64,000 bases of DNA. It comes from Parascedosporium putredinis. Taxonomy: Eukaryota; Ascomycota; Sordariomycetes; Microascales; Microascaceae. The position numbers and the translations under genes are program-made. The notes beneath the pieces are model-generated. The model was given only the letters and a program-made list of their open reading frames with translations. It was not told the DNA's origin and did no database searches. Positions 39,265 to 51,500 of this stretch are shown piece by piece; position 1 is the stretch's first letter; the number at the start of each line of letters is the position of its first letter. The stretch covers positions 2,604,001 through 2,668,000 of the forward strand of contig CASHTG010000015.1 in assembly GCA_949357655.1 (NCBI GenBank). The letters run 5' to 3'.

Positions 39265-40325
39265 GTTGTCGTTGGTCGGGGGTTGAAGTTGTCGAGTTGG
39301 GTGGTGAAGCGTTGACGGGAAAAAGGTCAGAGATGTGCTGGTCGTAAAGGCGGGTCGAGGATAGGAAAAAATCAGCCAAGCAGGTGGGCGCGGGAGTCGT
39401 GCGGGGAATCTTCGTGTAATTAGGGTCAAAATGCGATAATGTGGTGTGCTTGGCTGGCCCAGGTCCCAACCACAACTTTTTTCTTCCCCACGTGATCTGA
39501 TCTTTCGTCCCGCCAACATCGAGAGCTGGCAGTGTACCGAGGTATTGCCATTTGGCGCTAGCTCAGGTCCGGGAGCAGAATTAATTCTTCCCTCTCCTTG
39601 CTTATTCAGCGGCATGGCAAAAGATTTCTCAAAACCGTTCTTACAATTGATTTGCAAAGAAAATCTACTTCTCTCACTTCACTCCCCAACCCAAGTTGCC
39701 GCGATCCGGCACCTCAGCTGTGAACTTGCAGCCAGCGTGCTTGCCTCTTTGTTTTTGACACGTCCTTTGCTTCCCTGCTGGGGAAAAGGCAATGGCGTCA
39801 ATGGCAACGAGGCAAGCTTGTATCTACTAAGTAAGCTCCCACTCTTCTCTTCCCCTCAACTCACAACACATACTCTGATGACACCAAACAAAATTTTCTG
39901 GTACCTCTTATGTTAGGGTCCTTCGGGATCCAATGAATGTAATGGACTTCTGATTCTCTCGTTGAATTACCATATTACTATTGAATATCGACCCAATTCC
40001 GAGAACCAACGACTAACAGTCATTCTTCTTAGGGTAACTACCTCCGGAACAGTAAATAAGATGAAGTTTGGCAGTAGCGGGCGATGCTGGACACATCGGC
40101 GTAGACGTAGAATCTCTTGTGGAGGAACTTGTTAGAATATAGCGGAACGCTGTAACATCATTTTAGATAGGAACTAGTTTACAATGCCAGTTGTTGCACT
40201 TCAGGCAACCCTTCTTTTTCACCTTAAACTCAAACTCTCGCACGATCTCAATCCGACTGACTGCCTTAGCCATGAAAGATGCCTTCCACCCTCGGTGCAA
40301 CATAAGACAAGCCCCAGACTCCACC
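39265..40325. promoter_or_regulatory. S13 promoter region and U2AF 3' flank
   Basis: Both flanking genes run on the minus strand, so the lower part holds the promoter and leader of the S13 gene and the upper part the 3' flank of U2AF. A TACCGAGGTA motif lies at 39535-39544 and CT-rich patches occur at 39820-39860. The open frames on either strand have no family-like content. Confidence 0.5.
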
Positions 40326-42439
40326 CTACCATGCCCCAACCTCGAAATTTTCCTAAGCAATCGTTTAGTGTACGTGATAGTGGCGGGCGGGGTTATTCTC
40401 AAATATATATCGACATACCTCAGGAAAGTAAGTCGTAACAACGGTGCGGTCAGCAAATTTCCTCCCAGCAAGAGCCCTGAGGGCTTTGGTCGCCGCCTCT
40501 GTGGTTGAGAACTTGACGTAAATCTTGCCGACGCCAGCCGATTGCCTGCTTCCGCCCGTGGGTCGCGGAACCTTGAGCTCAGTGATGGTACCAAACTTGG
40601 CACACTCGTCACGAACATCGTCGCATATTTCTGCATTGCGGTAGATTAGTACATATGGCGATAGAGTACCTCGACACAGACTGTAGGGGGTGCGGAATAG
40701 ACATACCTTCGTAATCATCGGGGTCCATCAACTCCTCCGCTGTCACCATGTTGAGCAATTGTATGACGGAGCTTTCTTCACTTTCCGTGGAAGTCGTGCC
40801 GGCAAGCATTGACATGGCATTGACTCCCATCTCAACACCAGAGACCTGTTTGATACCAACGCTTGCCTTCCTAACTTTGAGCTTCTTTTCAGCGAGTTCC
40901 ATCCCGTTGAGGCCATCAATTGCGATGTCGGTGACTGACGAGTCCGCATACTCGCAAAACACAATCCCTATTCGCACGAAAGTTAGTTGTTATGCTTAGA
41001 TTGTCACCAACGATCATGGCACGGTTTGGGACTTACGCGAGACTCGCCGGTGTGCTGATCGCGGACGAGGACAAATGCCTTCAGCTCTCCAAAGGAGACG
41101 AGAAGCTCTGTCGCCTGTTCATCCGTCAGGTACGTGGGAAGATCTGCGATGCTAATCTTATTGGGTGTGTCCGGGACAATGCTGGAAACAACACCAGGTT
41201 CATATGGTGTATCAACAATGGCGGGGACGATATAGTCCTTGGGACGCTTGATTTCCAGGCCTCTTTGCTGCTGCTCGGCGGCGCCATTGTTCGCCATGGC
41301 TTCATCAGCATCCATAGAGATGCCATCCAAGGCCAGAGCAACTGTGGCATCGGCAGGGGATCGGAATTCGGCCACGGCGAATGTCAGGTCCTTTGAGAGC
41401 TGACAGCTGGTACAGGGATCTGTACCCTCGATAACGTTGAGCCCATTAAGTTGCAGGTTGAAGAAGGATTGAAGGCCTTCGTCAGTCGCTGATGGGGAAC
41501 GTTATAGATCACGAGTCGTTTTGACTGGCGGGAGGTGGTAGGCTTCAGGGCATCCCGGTTTACCTGCGAACTAGGTTGGTTCATAAAGGCCTGGAGCTTG
41601 CCCGGGTCCATTGCTTGTTGACGAGGTGCGCCAGGTAGTGGGAACATGCCCGAAAGCTTGGCCTGCTCAGCGGTAACATTTTCGTAGCCAGGGGGTTTCA
41701 TGTCCCACTGCGTGAGACGCCGCTTGCGCTCGAGAACTGGCACAATATCCGTCAAGTCGGGGGTAGGCTCACGAGGCTTAGGGGAGGGGATGGACTCCGG
41801 CGCCGGTCGCGACCAGGAAGTTCATCACGGTCCCGCCCGCCACGGCGTCTGTCATCGACAGCATCACCTCGGTCCCGTCTAGGAGCCCTATCCTCCTCCT
41901 CCCTTCGGCCGCCCCCTCCCGGCGAGGCCCTCGCTCGCGGTCCCACTCGCGATCAGCACCGCGTCTATCCCGACCAGAGTATCTATCCTCCCGCTCTCGG
42001 TCCCTATGGTTTCGGCTCGATGAATACGCATCGGTCTCTTCTTCGCGGCGTCTCGAGCTTCGATAGGGCGATCTCGACCGCCTTCGTTCACGTCGGCCGC
42101 CGTCTCGGTCTCGATCTCGTTCCCGGTCCCGGTCCCGGTCTCGGTCGCGATCTCGCCTATGATCATCGCGGTCGCCGCGGTCTCCACGCTCACTGCGATC
42201 TCCACGCTCGCTGCGCTCTGCACGCTCTCCACGCTCGCTGCGTTCACCGCGCTCACTGCGGGACTGCATCGGAACATTAGTATTCCGTGTCTCACACGAT
42301 TCGAGGGGTAGGCTTACACTATATTCTCGCTTTCGGCCGCCGTCTGTTCACAAGGAGATGCGGTTAGCAAAATCCAGAAGGTCTACCGAGAGCTCGCATC
42401 AAGGAAAAACATACCTCGAGAGTATCCCTCGCCGTTCAT
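40326..42439 (-). CDS. U2AF2: Splicing factor U2AF large subunit (U2AF65 type) (four apparent frameshifts)
   Basis: It binds the polypyrimidine tract and recruits U2 snRNP at the 3' splice site. Six exons: 42415-42439, 42318-42343, 41037-42263, 40707-40967, 40419-40630 and 40326-40352. The introns are 54-76 bp. The N-terminus (MNGEGYSRDGGRKREYS) is spread over two tiny exons. An RS-like region follows, mostly Arg-Asp/Glu repeats with few RS. Next is the U2AF small-subunit binding segment RRLTQWDMKPPGYENVTAEQ (Trp near 203). Then come RRM1 (KRLVIYNVP, about 266 on), RRM2 (ISIADLPTYLTDEQATELL, then GIVFCEY) and the C-terminal UHM (GKIYVKFSTTEAATKAL), ending EENFEVGAW. Four one-base gaps are inferred at 41912-41916, 41781-41784, 41494-41497 and 40966-40968 (at an exon edge). 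Restored length is 594 codons (593 aa). Divergent from OGG1. Confidence 0.95.
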
Positions 42440-42947
42440 GATGGTATCGCTCCTGCGCGCGGCTTTGGTGGATTACTATCGTGAGTGTTTCAGGAAAGGG
42501 GATGGAGAAAAAGAAAAACGAAGAGAAAAAAGAGGGCGCCGAAAAATGCCTTCTGGACGGAAATCGCGAGAAGGGGACGGCGATTCCAGGTTGGTAGTTA
42601 AAACAGGCAGTAATAGAAAGAAGCTCTGCTTGAATAAAGGAATGAAGCCGCGTTCCTTGATGAGGCTGGAACTTTTTCGAGGTGGTCATAGCGCGAGCGA
42701 TTGGTCCAATTGCAAGCCACTAAACCCATGTGGGCTCATCAAAAGGGAGCTTATGTGGCGAAACAGATGTGGCTTGCCACAGCAGCACAACGGACACACT
42801 CAGGCCAGGGAGGTTGGAGGAGGGAGGTGCAACAACATCTTTCACCAAGAGGTATGCTTGGATGAAACTGGGTTGAGGTAAAAGCGGCTTGGACTTCTCT
42901 TATTTGAATCCTTTTTTATTCCAATCCTTCCCACGTTGATAATCAAC
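42440..42947. promoter_or_regulatory. Bidirectional promoter of U2AF large subunit and OGG1
   Basis: This 508-bp segment separates two divergent start codons. Two CCAAT boxes sit back to back in opposite orientation (ATTGG at 42700-42704, CCAAT at 42706-42710). CCAAT is the site of the Hap complex, whose HapB subunit is encoded in this window. Whether the boxes are used is inference. Confidence 0.65.
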
Positions 42948-44149
42948 ATGGGTGCTATGCGCACTGTTGCAGACTGGCGCAAATTGCCACTCAGTCTCAC
43001 AGAGCTTTGCATTGACACCACCCTTCGCTGCGGACAATCGTTCAGGTGGAGAAAGTTTGAAGATGAATGGTGGGTTTTTGATCGCATATGATTATGGCCT
43101 ATAGATTGATGGCATGTTCTAAAACCCATAGGTCTTGCACGCTTCACGGGCGCATCATATCGTTGAAGCAAGATGCCTCACACTTGCATTACCGAGTGGT
43201 CTGGCCGGAGAAGAGCTCGCGCACGGAATCCCTGGGAAATGGGCCTTTACAAGACGACACGGAGGCTTTATTAAAGCATTATTTTAGCTTGAAGGTCGAT
43301 CTGGAATCGTTGTATAAGCAGTGGTCTGACGCAGACCCTAACTTTCGCAAGCGAGCTCCGCAGTTTACCGGCGTCCGCATCTTGAGTCAAGACGCCTGGG
43401 AGACCCTCGTTAGCTTCATATGTAGTAGTAACAATAACATATCGAGAATATCCCAGATGGTTAGTATTAGCAATCCTCCCATCACCGTCACCACTGACCC
43501 CGAAGCAGGTTCACAAGCTGTGTGTGACATACGGTCCTCTCATCGGCCACATCGGAGATACCCCCTTTCATGACTTCCCCAAACCTGAGGCTTTATTGGG
43601 CGCAGAGGTTGAGTCCCAATTAAGGAACCTGGGTTTTGGGTATCGTGCCAAATACATCGCCAAAACCGCACAAATCGTGGCTGGGAAGCCTCACGGTTGG
43701 CTGAATGCCTTGCGAAGCCCGGACAGTCCCGCTTTCCCTTCAGCGACAAACAAAGGACTGGCTAAAGGCGACTCGTTAAAAACATACAAGGAAGCCCATA
43801 AAGAATTACTTGAACTCTCCGGGGTTGGTCCCAAGGTTGCCGACTGCGTCTGTCTCATGGGGCTGGGTTGGTCGGAAGCCGTTCCTATTGATACCCATGT
43901 CTGGCAAATAGCCCAGCGTGACTATAAATTTGGAAAGGGGAAGACAAAAACTTTTAGTTTAAGCTTATACGATACGGTCGGTGACTTTTTCGAGACATTT
44001 GGGGCAAGGAGGCCGGCTGGGCGCATTCTGTCCTCTTCACGGCCGATCTGCGAGCATTCTCTGATAGGAACGCACAGAAAGCAGAGGCCGCAATCATCAA
44101 GGTGAAGAAGGAAGAGTCAGCAAATGGCAGCGGGAAACTCTCGCCGTGA
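42948..44149 (+). CDS. OGG1: 8-oxoguanine DNA glycosylase/AP lyase OGG1 (one apparent frameshift)
   Basis: It removes 8-oxoguanine opposite cytosine in base excision repair, in nucleus and possibly mitochondria. Three exons: 42948-43069, 43132-43459 and 43509-44149. The introns are 62 bp (donor GTGGGT) and 49 bp (donor GTTAGT). The N-terminal OGG domain has TLRCGQSFRWRKFEDEW and, after intron 1, SCTLHGRIISLKQD. FICSSNNNISRI contains the family NNN loop. The helix-hairpin-helix-GPD region reads LSGVGPKVADCVCLMGLG then PIDTHVWQIAQRDY. The catalytic Lys259 and Asp278 are 19 residues apart, as in human OGG1 (249 and 268). The frame breaks at the T run 43986-43990. One extra T restores GDFFRDIWGKEAGWAHSVLF and a basic tail. 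The total is 364 codons (363 aa), with stop TGA at 44147-44149. It shares a promoter with U2AF and lies upstream of SF3B1 on the same strand. Confidence 0.96.
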
Positions 44150-44909
44150 TTCCTAAAAGAGACGTCGCGTCAGTGCAATAGATATTTCTTCGCACGATAT
44201 CAAGGACGTAAGCGTCATCACTACAGACGTCCATGGAGATGGCGATACCAAGTTGAGTGTAAGGAGAAGCACAAGGATTCGAACAACGAAACTTGAAGAG
44301 CCGTGAAATTTAAACCTAGGGTGCGGGGATGAATAAAAAGAACGTTTTTACTTTATATCCTCCCTTCTCCCTCATCTTTGCTTGAAACCGATGCGATGCA
44401 GTCAAGCGGGAGGGGTACGAAGGCGGTTCAGTAGTTCAATATTAGGTGAAAGATGCCCGATAAGGAAGAAGATCAAGTGCCGTCAAATCTACTTTTCTCG
44501 ACGATGAAGAAGCTACAATAGGGCGATGATTGATGCAAAGCCCAACTCCTATAACGCCGAAACCTCATTCAAAAGTCAACAAGAGGTAGTTGAATGGACT
44601 GTGGGCAGGCCAGCCGAGTTTGCTCCTCGCTCCATGTGAATGTGCCAATGTAGACCTGGTTTGGTGTGGCGCTGATGCCTTCCGGCAAAATATCGGTTGA
44701 TATAGTCGCCACGCCAAGACCAGCGCCTCGTCGCGCAAACTTTCTTCAGCCCAGGAACATCTCTTCACCCTCGAACAACAGTGCTCATCACCTCCTACCT
44801 ATCATCGATTTGGTATCACATCTCAATGCGTCAAATGAGCGCAATACCATCTCTGAGGCATATTTCATCATAAGCGTGTGAAATAACATGCAAATTTCTA
44901 TCACTAACC
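44150..44909. promoter_or_regulatory. Spacer between OGG1 and SF3B1 (SF3B1 promoter)
   Basis: Both neighbours are on the + strand, so this 760 bp holds the 3' end of OGG1 and the promoter/leader of SF3B1. I see no other gene. A GGATTCGAAC sequence near 44275 resembles a tRNA B box in reverse but has no tRNA fold around it. Confidence 0.5.
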
Positions 44910-47900
44910 ATGTCTGACGCGGATTTCGAAACGATCAGGAAGCTCCAGGCTGAGCGAAACGCGGCCAAGAAGAGTTCTCGAACTTTTGACCCTACAAACC
45001 AACGGTCCGACTCAACCAAGCAAAAGCTTACCGACTCTTTCGATTCCGAACTCTATGACCGCGATGGCGCCAATAAATTCGCGGGATACCACACCTCCCT
45101 CCCAGCCGGGGATGAAGATGACGATGAAGAAATGCAAGACGGCGATGGCTCTCGGCGGCTAGTTGGCCAATACACGGCTCCCAAGTCGCTTATCGATGAT
45201 GCATCGCATGGCAACGAAGCTGATGATGACGATCCGTTGGCTGGACGTGGCGAAAAGAGTAACCGCATCGTCGATCGTGAGACTGATTATCAGAAGCGCC
45301 GCTTCGATCGGGCGCTGACTGATACTCGCGCTGACCCCTTCGCCGCCAACCGACAAGCTGGCACCTCAGAAGAGGGTGCAAGCTATCGCGATGTGATGGA
45401 ACTGCGCGATCTTGAGCGAGAGGAGGAGCGTGTGAGACGAGAAATTGCCACCAAGCAGCTCACCGATGCTGTTGAAGATGACGACCTACCCGAAGGTGTC
45501 CCTCTGCTTAAAGAGGCGGATAAGGAAAATGCAGAGGCTGGCTCTACGCAGGAGGCCACGGCTGTCAAGAAGAGGAAGAAGAGATGGGACGTTTCGTCGA
45601 CGCCGGCTGAGGCTGAGGAGCCCTCCCAACCAGATGGCGCCAAGGTCAAACGGTCTAGGTGGGATCAAGCCCCGGCCTTGCCCGCCCCTGGTGCGGAAGC
45701 CCCCAAAAGAAGTCTCGGTGGGACCAAGCGCCCACTGCTACTCCTACCGGTGCCCAGGCTGCCCAAACCCCGGTCCATCCCTCCCAGGCTGGAGCCGTGC
45801 TTCCCCCTGTCTTTCCAGCAGAGATTGGCCGCAACCAACCCATTAGCGACGAAGAGCTTGATGCCCTCCTTCCGGGAGAGGAACAAGGATACAAGGTCTT
45901 GGAGCCACCTCCTGGCTACGAACCAATTCGAGCACCAACCCACCGTGTCTCGGCTACACCGATGTCCCAGACTGGCTTCATGATGCAGGATCCCAATTCC
46001 GTGAGGCTGAGCGGAAAACCTATGGCTGCCGAAATCCCAGGCATGGGAGACTTACAATTTTTCAAGCCGGAAGACATGGCCTATTTCGGCAAGTTGGCGG
46101 ATGGCGCGGACGAGAATGCCTTGACGGTCGATCAAATGAAGGAGCGCAAAATCATGAGGCTGCTTCTCAAGGTCAAGAACGGCACACCACCTATGCGCAA
46201 AACCGCCCTACGACAATTGACAGACAACGCCAGGAACTTTGGCGCCGGTCCACTTTTGACCAGATCCTCCCCTCCTGATGGAAAAGACTCTCGAGGACCA
46301 AGAGCGTCACTTGCTGGTCAAAGTCATTGATCGTATCCTTTATAAACTAGATGATCTGGTTCGACCCTACGTCCATAAGATTTTGGTCGTCATCGAGCCT
46401 CTTCTCATCGACCAGGACTACTATGCTCGTGTCGAGGGTCGGGAGATCATATCTAACCTTAGCAAAGCCGCTGGTCTCGCAACGATGATTAGCACTATGC
46501 GTCCAGATATCGATCACGTCGACGAGTATGTCCGTAACACGACGGCGCGAGCCTTTGCCGTTGTTGCATCCGCCCTTGGTATTCCTGCTCTACTACCGTT
46601 CCTGCGCGCTGTATGCCGGAGTAAAAAGTCGTGGCAGGCGCGTCATACAGGTGTCAAGATTGTGCAGCAGATTCCTATTTTGATGGGATGCGCTGTGCTG
46701 CCTCACTTGAAGGGCTTGGTGGAGTGTATTGGGCCCAATCTCAACGATGAACAGACCAAAGTTCGAACTGTCACCAGTCTTGCCATCGCAGCGCTTGCGG
46801 AAGCCTCAAATCCCTATGGTATCGAGAGCTTCGACGACATCTTGAACCCGCTGTGGACGGGTGCCCGGAAACAGCGCGGCAAGGGTCTAGCCGGCTTCCT
46901 AAAGGCCGTCGGACACATCATTCCCTTGATGGACGAAGAGTATGCCAATTACTATACCAGCCAAATCATGGAAATTCTCCTGCGCGAATTCTCCTCTCCT
47001 GATGAGGAAATGAAAAAGGTTGTCCTCAAGGTCGTCTCGCAGTGCTCAAGCACCGAGGGTGTCACCGCTGGCTACCTGAAGGAGCATGTGCTTGATGAGT
47101 TTTTCAAGAGTTTCTGGGTTAGGAGGATGGCGCTAGATAAGCGCATCTACCGTCAGGTCGTGGAGACTACGGTGGATCTCGGGCAGAAAGTCGGAGCCAG
47201 CGAGATCCTTGAGCGCATCGTTGTCAACCTAAAGGACGAGAGTGAGCCTTATCGGAAGATGACGGTGGAGACGGTTGAAAAGGTGGTAGCTAGTCTCGGT
47301 GCGGCGGATGTTGGTGAACGCCTGGAGGAGCGCCTGATTGACGGTATCCTACATGCGTTCCAGGAGCAGAGCGTGGAAGACATTGTGATGCTGAATGGAT
47401 TCGGCTCGGTGGTCAACGCCCTTGGCACACGATGCAAGCCTTACCTGCCCCAGATCGTCAGCACGATCCTGTGGAGACTCAACAACAAATCGGCAACTGT
47501 CCGGCAGCAAGCGGCGGATCTTATTTCCCGCATCGCCATGGTCATGAAACAATGCGGCGAGGATGCACTTATGGGCAAGCTCGGTATCGTTCTCTACGAG
47601 TACCTGGGAGAAGAATATCCTGAAGTCCTCGGCTCGATTCTAGGCGCGCTCAGGTCTATCGTTACAGTAGTCGGAATCGCGCAGATGCAGCCTCCGATCC
47701 GGGACCTACTCCCGCGCCTAACGCCAATTCTGCGAAACCGACACGAAAAGGTTCAGGAGAACACGATTGATCTCGTCGGCCGTATTGCCGACCGTGGGCC
47801 AGAGAGTGTAAACGCACGAGAATGGATGCGAATCTGCTTTGAGCTACTCGACATGCTCAAGGCGCACAAAAAGGGCATCCGTCGCGCTGCCAACAACACG

Positions 47901-48565
47901 TTTGGCTTCATCGCGAAGGCCATCGGCCCTCAGGATGTTCTAGCCACTTTACTCAACAACCTGAGGGTGCAGGAGCGCCAGTCCCGTGTCAACACGGCCG
48001 TCGCAATTGGTATCGTGGCTGAAACCTGTGCGCCATTCACTGTGCTTCCGGCGCTCATGAACGAGTACCGTGTACCAGAGCTCAATGTGCAAAACGGTGT
48101 ACTCAAGTCTCTCTCTTCTTGTTCGAATACATTGGCGAAATGGCCAAGGACTATGTCTATGCCGTGACGCCGCTGCTTGAGGATGCTCTGATTGACAGAG
48201 ATCAGGTACACCGGCAGACCGCCGCATCCGTCGTCAAACACATTGCGCTGGGCGTCGTTGGGTTGGGCTGCGAAGACGCCATGGTTCACTTGCTCAACTT
48301 GCTTTACCCCAACCTTTTCGAGACCAGCCCCCACGTCATCGATCGAATCATTGAGGCCATTGAAGCCATCCGCATGGCGGTAGGCCCGGGTGTCGTCATG
48401 AATTATGTTTGGGCAGGGCTTTTCCATCCAGCCCGCAAGGTTCGCCAGCCGTACTGGAGGCTCTACAACGATGCTTACGTCCAATGCGCCGATGCGATGG
48501 TGCCTTATTATCCCAACCTGAGCGATGAAAAGATTGACAGGCCGGAACTAGCTATCATGCTATAG
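44910..48565 (+). CDS. SF3B1: Splicing factor 3B subunit 1 (SF3B1/Hsh155) (four apparent frameshifts)
   Basis: The HEAT-repeat scaffold of the U2 snRNP SF3b complex, which clamps the branch-point helix. The start ATG at 44910 begins MSDADFETIRKLQAERNAAK. The N-terminal third is charged and unstructured and carries repeated tryptophan ligand motifs (KRWDV, SRWDQ, SRWDQ), the type that binds UHM domains such as that of U2AF. A conserved block PISDEELDALLPGEEQGYKV leads to the HEAT array from about residue 440 to the end, including LLVKVIDRILYKLDDLVRPY and NNTFGFIAKAIGPQDVLATL. The C-terminus ends KIDRPELAIML. Four one-base gaps are inferred at the A run 45705-45708, T run 46254-46257, C run 46269-46272 and TT 48116-48117. 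Adding these gives 1220 codons (1219 aa), a normal family length. No intron is needed. Confidence 0.97.
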
Positions 48566-51500
48566 AGCAGGGGGCATCGGCCCAGTCACGCTGAAGGGAG
48601 GAGGTGAGAGGGGGATGGCTATAGAGAGCAAATAAGGGGAAAGGAAAGGGAAGAGGCGGAGGAGGAGGGCGAGTGATCGGCCCCATGTTTCTCGCAAAGC
48701 GTGTAGTAGCTTCGTTTTTTTGGTTTTTTTTTCTGTTTATCTTTGTACGGAGTAGCTGGAGGATCTTTCTATCTGTACATCCCATTCATTACACTGGCGC
48801 ATCGCAGAGGGCAGGTCTGAGAGTTAGACGAAGGGTTAATCGAAGAACATGTTAATTTGGTCACAGTCCCCATTTCATCCAGGACCCAGAGAGGCCGCAG
48901 TATAACCTGATCGAGAACCGCCTCGGACTCTTCGACGCCGCATCGATCGGCAGCGCCCTTGAACGCCATTTAGGGTTTACCCAAGGCGGCCTTGGTCGGC
49001 CCTTTTTTCTTCTGGCCGTTTTCCCTCTTAGCCCGGCGGTATTCCCCTGGTGCGTGGCGTTCCCTCCCGGCCTCCCATTCCGACACCAACAGGAAAAAGG
49101 AAGAACGCTGACGCCGCCGGTGCCGGGGCAGAGGCCGGAGACATTTTTTTGGAGGGCCAACAAATCTCGGAAAGGAAGGGGAAGACAGTGCAGATGGCGC
49201 TAGGCAGAACTTGCAGAGGAGAAGGGACTCGCGATGTCGTTTCAACTAACGACGCTGGACAATCCGCAAGGCACTTACTTGGCTTGGATCGGGGACAGAG
49301 AACGGGCTTCTGCTGGCGGCAGCAGAGTTTTCCTTCCTCGCGCCTGCGCCCGCGCCCGCGCCCACACTCACGCCCACGCACCCCATCGGCCCCGTTGCCC
49401 TGTTTCACTCGTGCTCTCGTTCTCATTGAAGGATGGTACTTGCTCCATTTTCTAGGACGATGGAGGCCCGATGACAAGGTGGCGCACTCGGTCTACGGGT
49501 ATTCCACACCCCGGGACCAGCAGAAAACCAGGCATTGAAATGTCCGGGCGAGATTCTCAAGGTGAAACTGAGCTATGCAGTGCTTTTAGTGCCAGGTTAC
49601 CAGACTTTTTTCTTTCTTTCTTTTTTTTTTTTTTTTTTTTTGGCACGGAGAGGAGGGGTAACTCGTCACCGCGATGCCCGAACGGAGGAGTGTGGTTCTA
49701 GACCCTCGCTCAGTGTTCTTTGGGGATGGCTCAAGGTTACACCTTCTCTATGACGCAAGAGGCACGGTAGCGCGGGGTTAGCAGGGAAGAGTGGTAGAGG
49801 GAAACCCGCAGGGCTCGATTTGGGCTCGACACCATGTTGTCCTAGTGGAAACGTGGACCCAAGGGCAATGCGATCACAGGGTTGGAATTGCGTGTCAAAG
49901 ATTGCATCGGGGGTGGTGTCGTGGTGAAAAGGCCGGAGGAGGGGGGACACGGTTTGGAGCTGCGAGGCGATACACGGAAGGTCGGTCATCCAGAGGCAAC
50001 ACCTATTTTTAGGAAAAGACGGTGCAGCATCGACATTAGCGGGCTTTCGGCGGACATCCATTGATGCATCTCATGAATTGCGACAGCATCAAAGTCTGCA
50101 AAGGTGCGGAGCAGTCTGTGGGCGTGCGTGTATGAGCTTGTTCGTCATCTGTCACCCGTGCTGAAGGTCAAGGACCTCGGCCTTGAGCTTTTCTGCTCTG
50201 GCCAGGACTCTTTTTCTCGACTTCTTCCCCCACCACCCGTCTCCCATCCATCCCCCATCTCCCCTACTCTCTTTACTTCTCGCAGCCTTGCAAATCATTT
50301 CAAGTTGCTCTCCACTTGCAACGCCCCATCGAGGGGAGGCGAAGTAAGAAGGGTTCGAGAATACCACATGAAACCATGTCCACGGGCAAGGCTTACGCGG
50401 ACAGCATCAAGTTGAGGGCGAAATATGGGAGATGGACCGCCACTTGATGAGAAATTCTAGCGAAGTAGGTAGAGTAGGCGTCTGATGATCAGGGCAGGTG
50501 GCCAGGGAACCGAAGAAGGAGTGGGGAGGGGGATGGAACAGCCGGGGAAAAAATAAGAACATAAAAAAGACCAACAAAAGGGAAAATTAAAAATAAAGAA
50601 GACCCTCTCCCTTCCAAGCAGGAAAAAGATAGAAAATGAGGGCGCATGTACCAGCTACTTCTGGCCTTTGTGCTATGGAGGTATTTTGAGCACGCGTTGC
50701 TTAGCCCGGTGTGTACAAGTATACGGTGTGTAGGAGGGAAGTTGGACAGTCAAGCAGTCAAGACAGTCCAAAGCAATGAATCCATCCAATTGATCCATTT
50801 CTTGCCATCCCGATTGATCTGGTCAAGTTAGTGGAAAGACGGAACTGCGCAGCATCAGCCAGGTTGCTGCGCTGAGTTGGGATGGGGAGGCGGCGAGGGA
50901 ATTGAGATGGAGGTTCCATTAAAATCCAAAGCCCAGCTACTCACCTACTCACCTACTCGCCTACTCGCCTACTCGACAGGTCTTCAGGGGGTCGTATTTT
51001 CTTCAACTTGCTTTATCCTTGCCCTACCATATCTCATCATGTCAAGTAGTGAACGTGGTCTTCGTCCTCCACCATTAAACATCGATCAATTCGTTTTGCT
51101 ACCCCACCTCTCAAGGTGTGGGTTACGCCATGTTCTCTCTTACCTTGATCGCCGTTTTGATCTTCCCTTTGGAGGTTCTGGAATAATTCGGCCTCGTTAC
51201 AGGTTAAGCATCGTTGGGCGGCCCTCGGTTAACGCAAACAATCTACACCACCAATTGACCAAAAAGGTCACTCGAGAGGGCCAGTGGACGGGGAGCTGTG
51301 GGTTTTCCTGGCTAGCCTCACTCACGGTGGTGGTCGCAAGCCCGCCCGCTGCTAGCTTCGGATTTCGAGCCATGGCTAGCCGTTCCGCATTTGGCGTGTG
51401 TTGAGGGCTTTTTCCCTCCTTCCCTTTCCCTTTCCCTCCCATCCGTTTTCTTCTTAGTGCCAAAATCACATTTTCGACCAGGGCCTAGACAGTCCTCCTC

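Noticed and set aside
44265..44300. GGATTCGAAC, a reverse tRNA B box
   Set aside because: Flanking bases do not form a T stem or acceptor stem.
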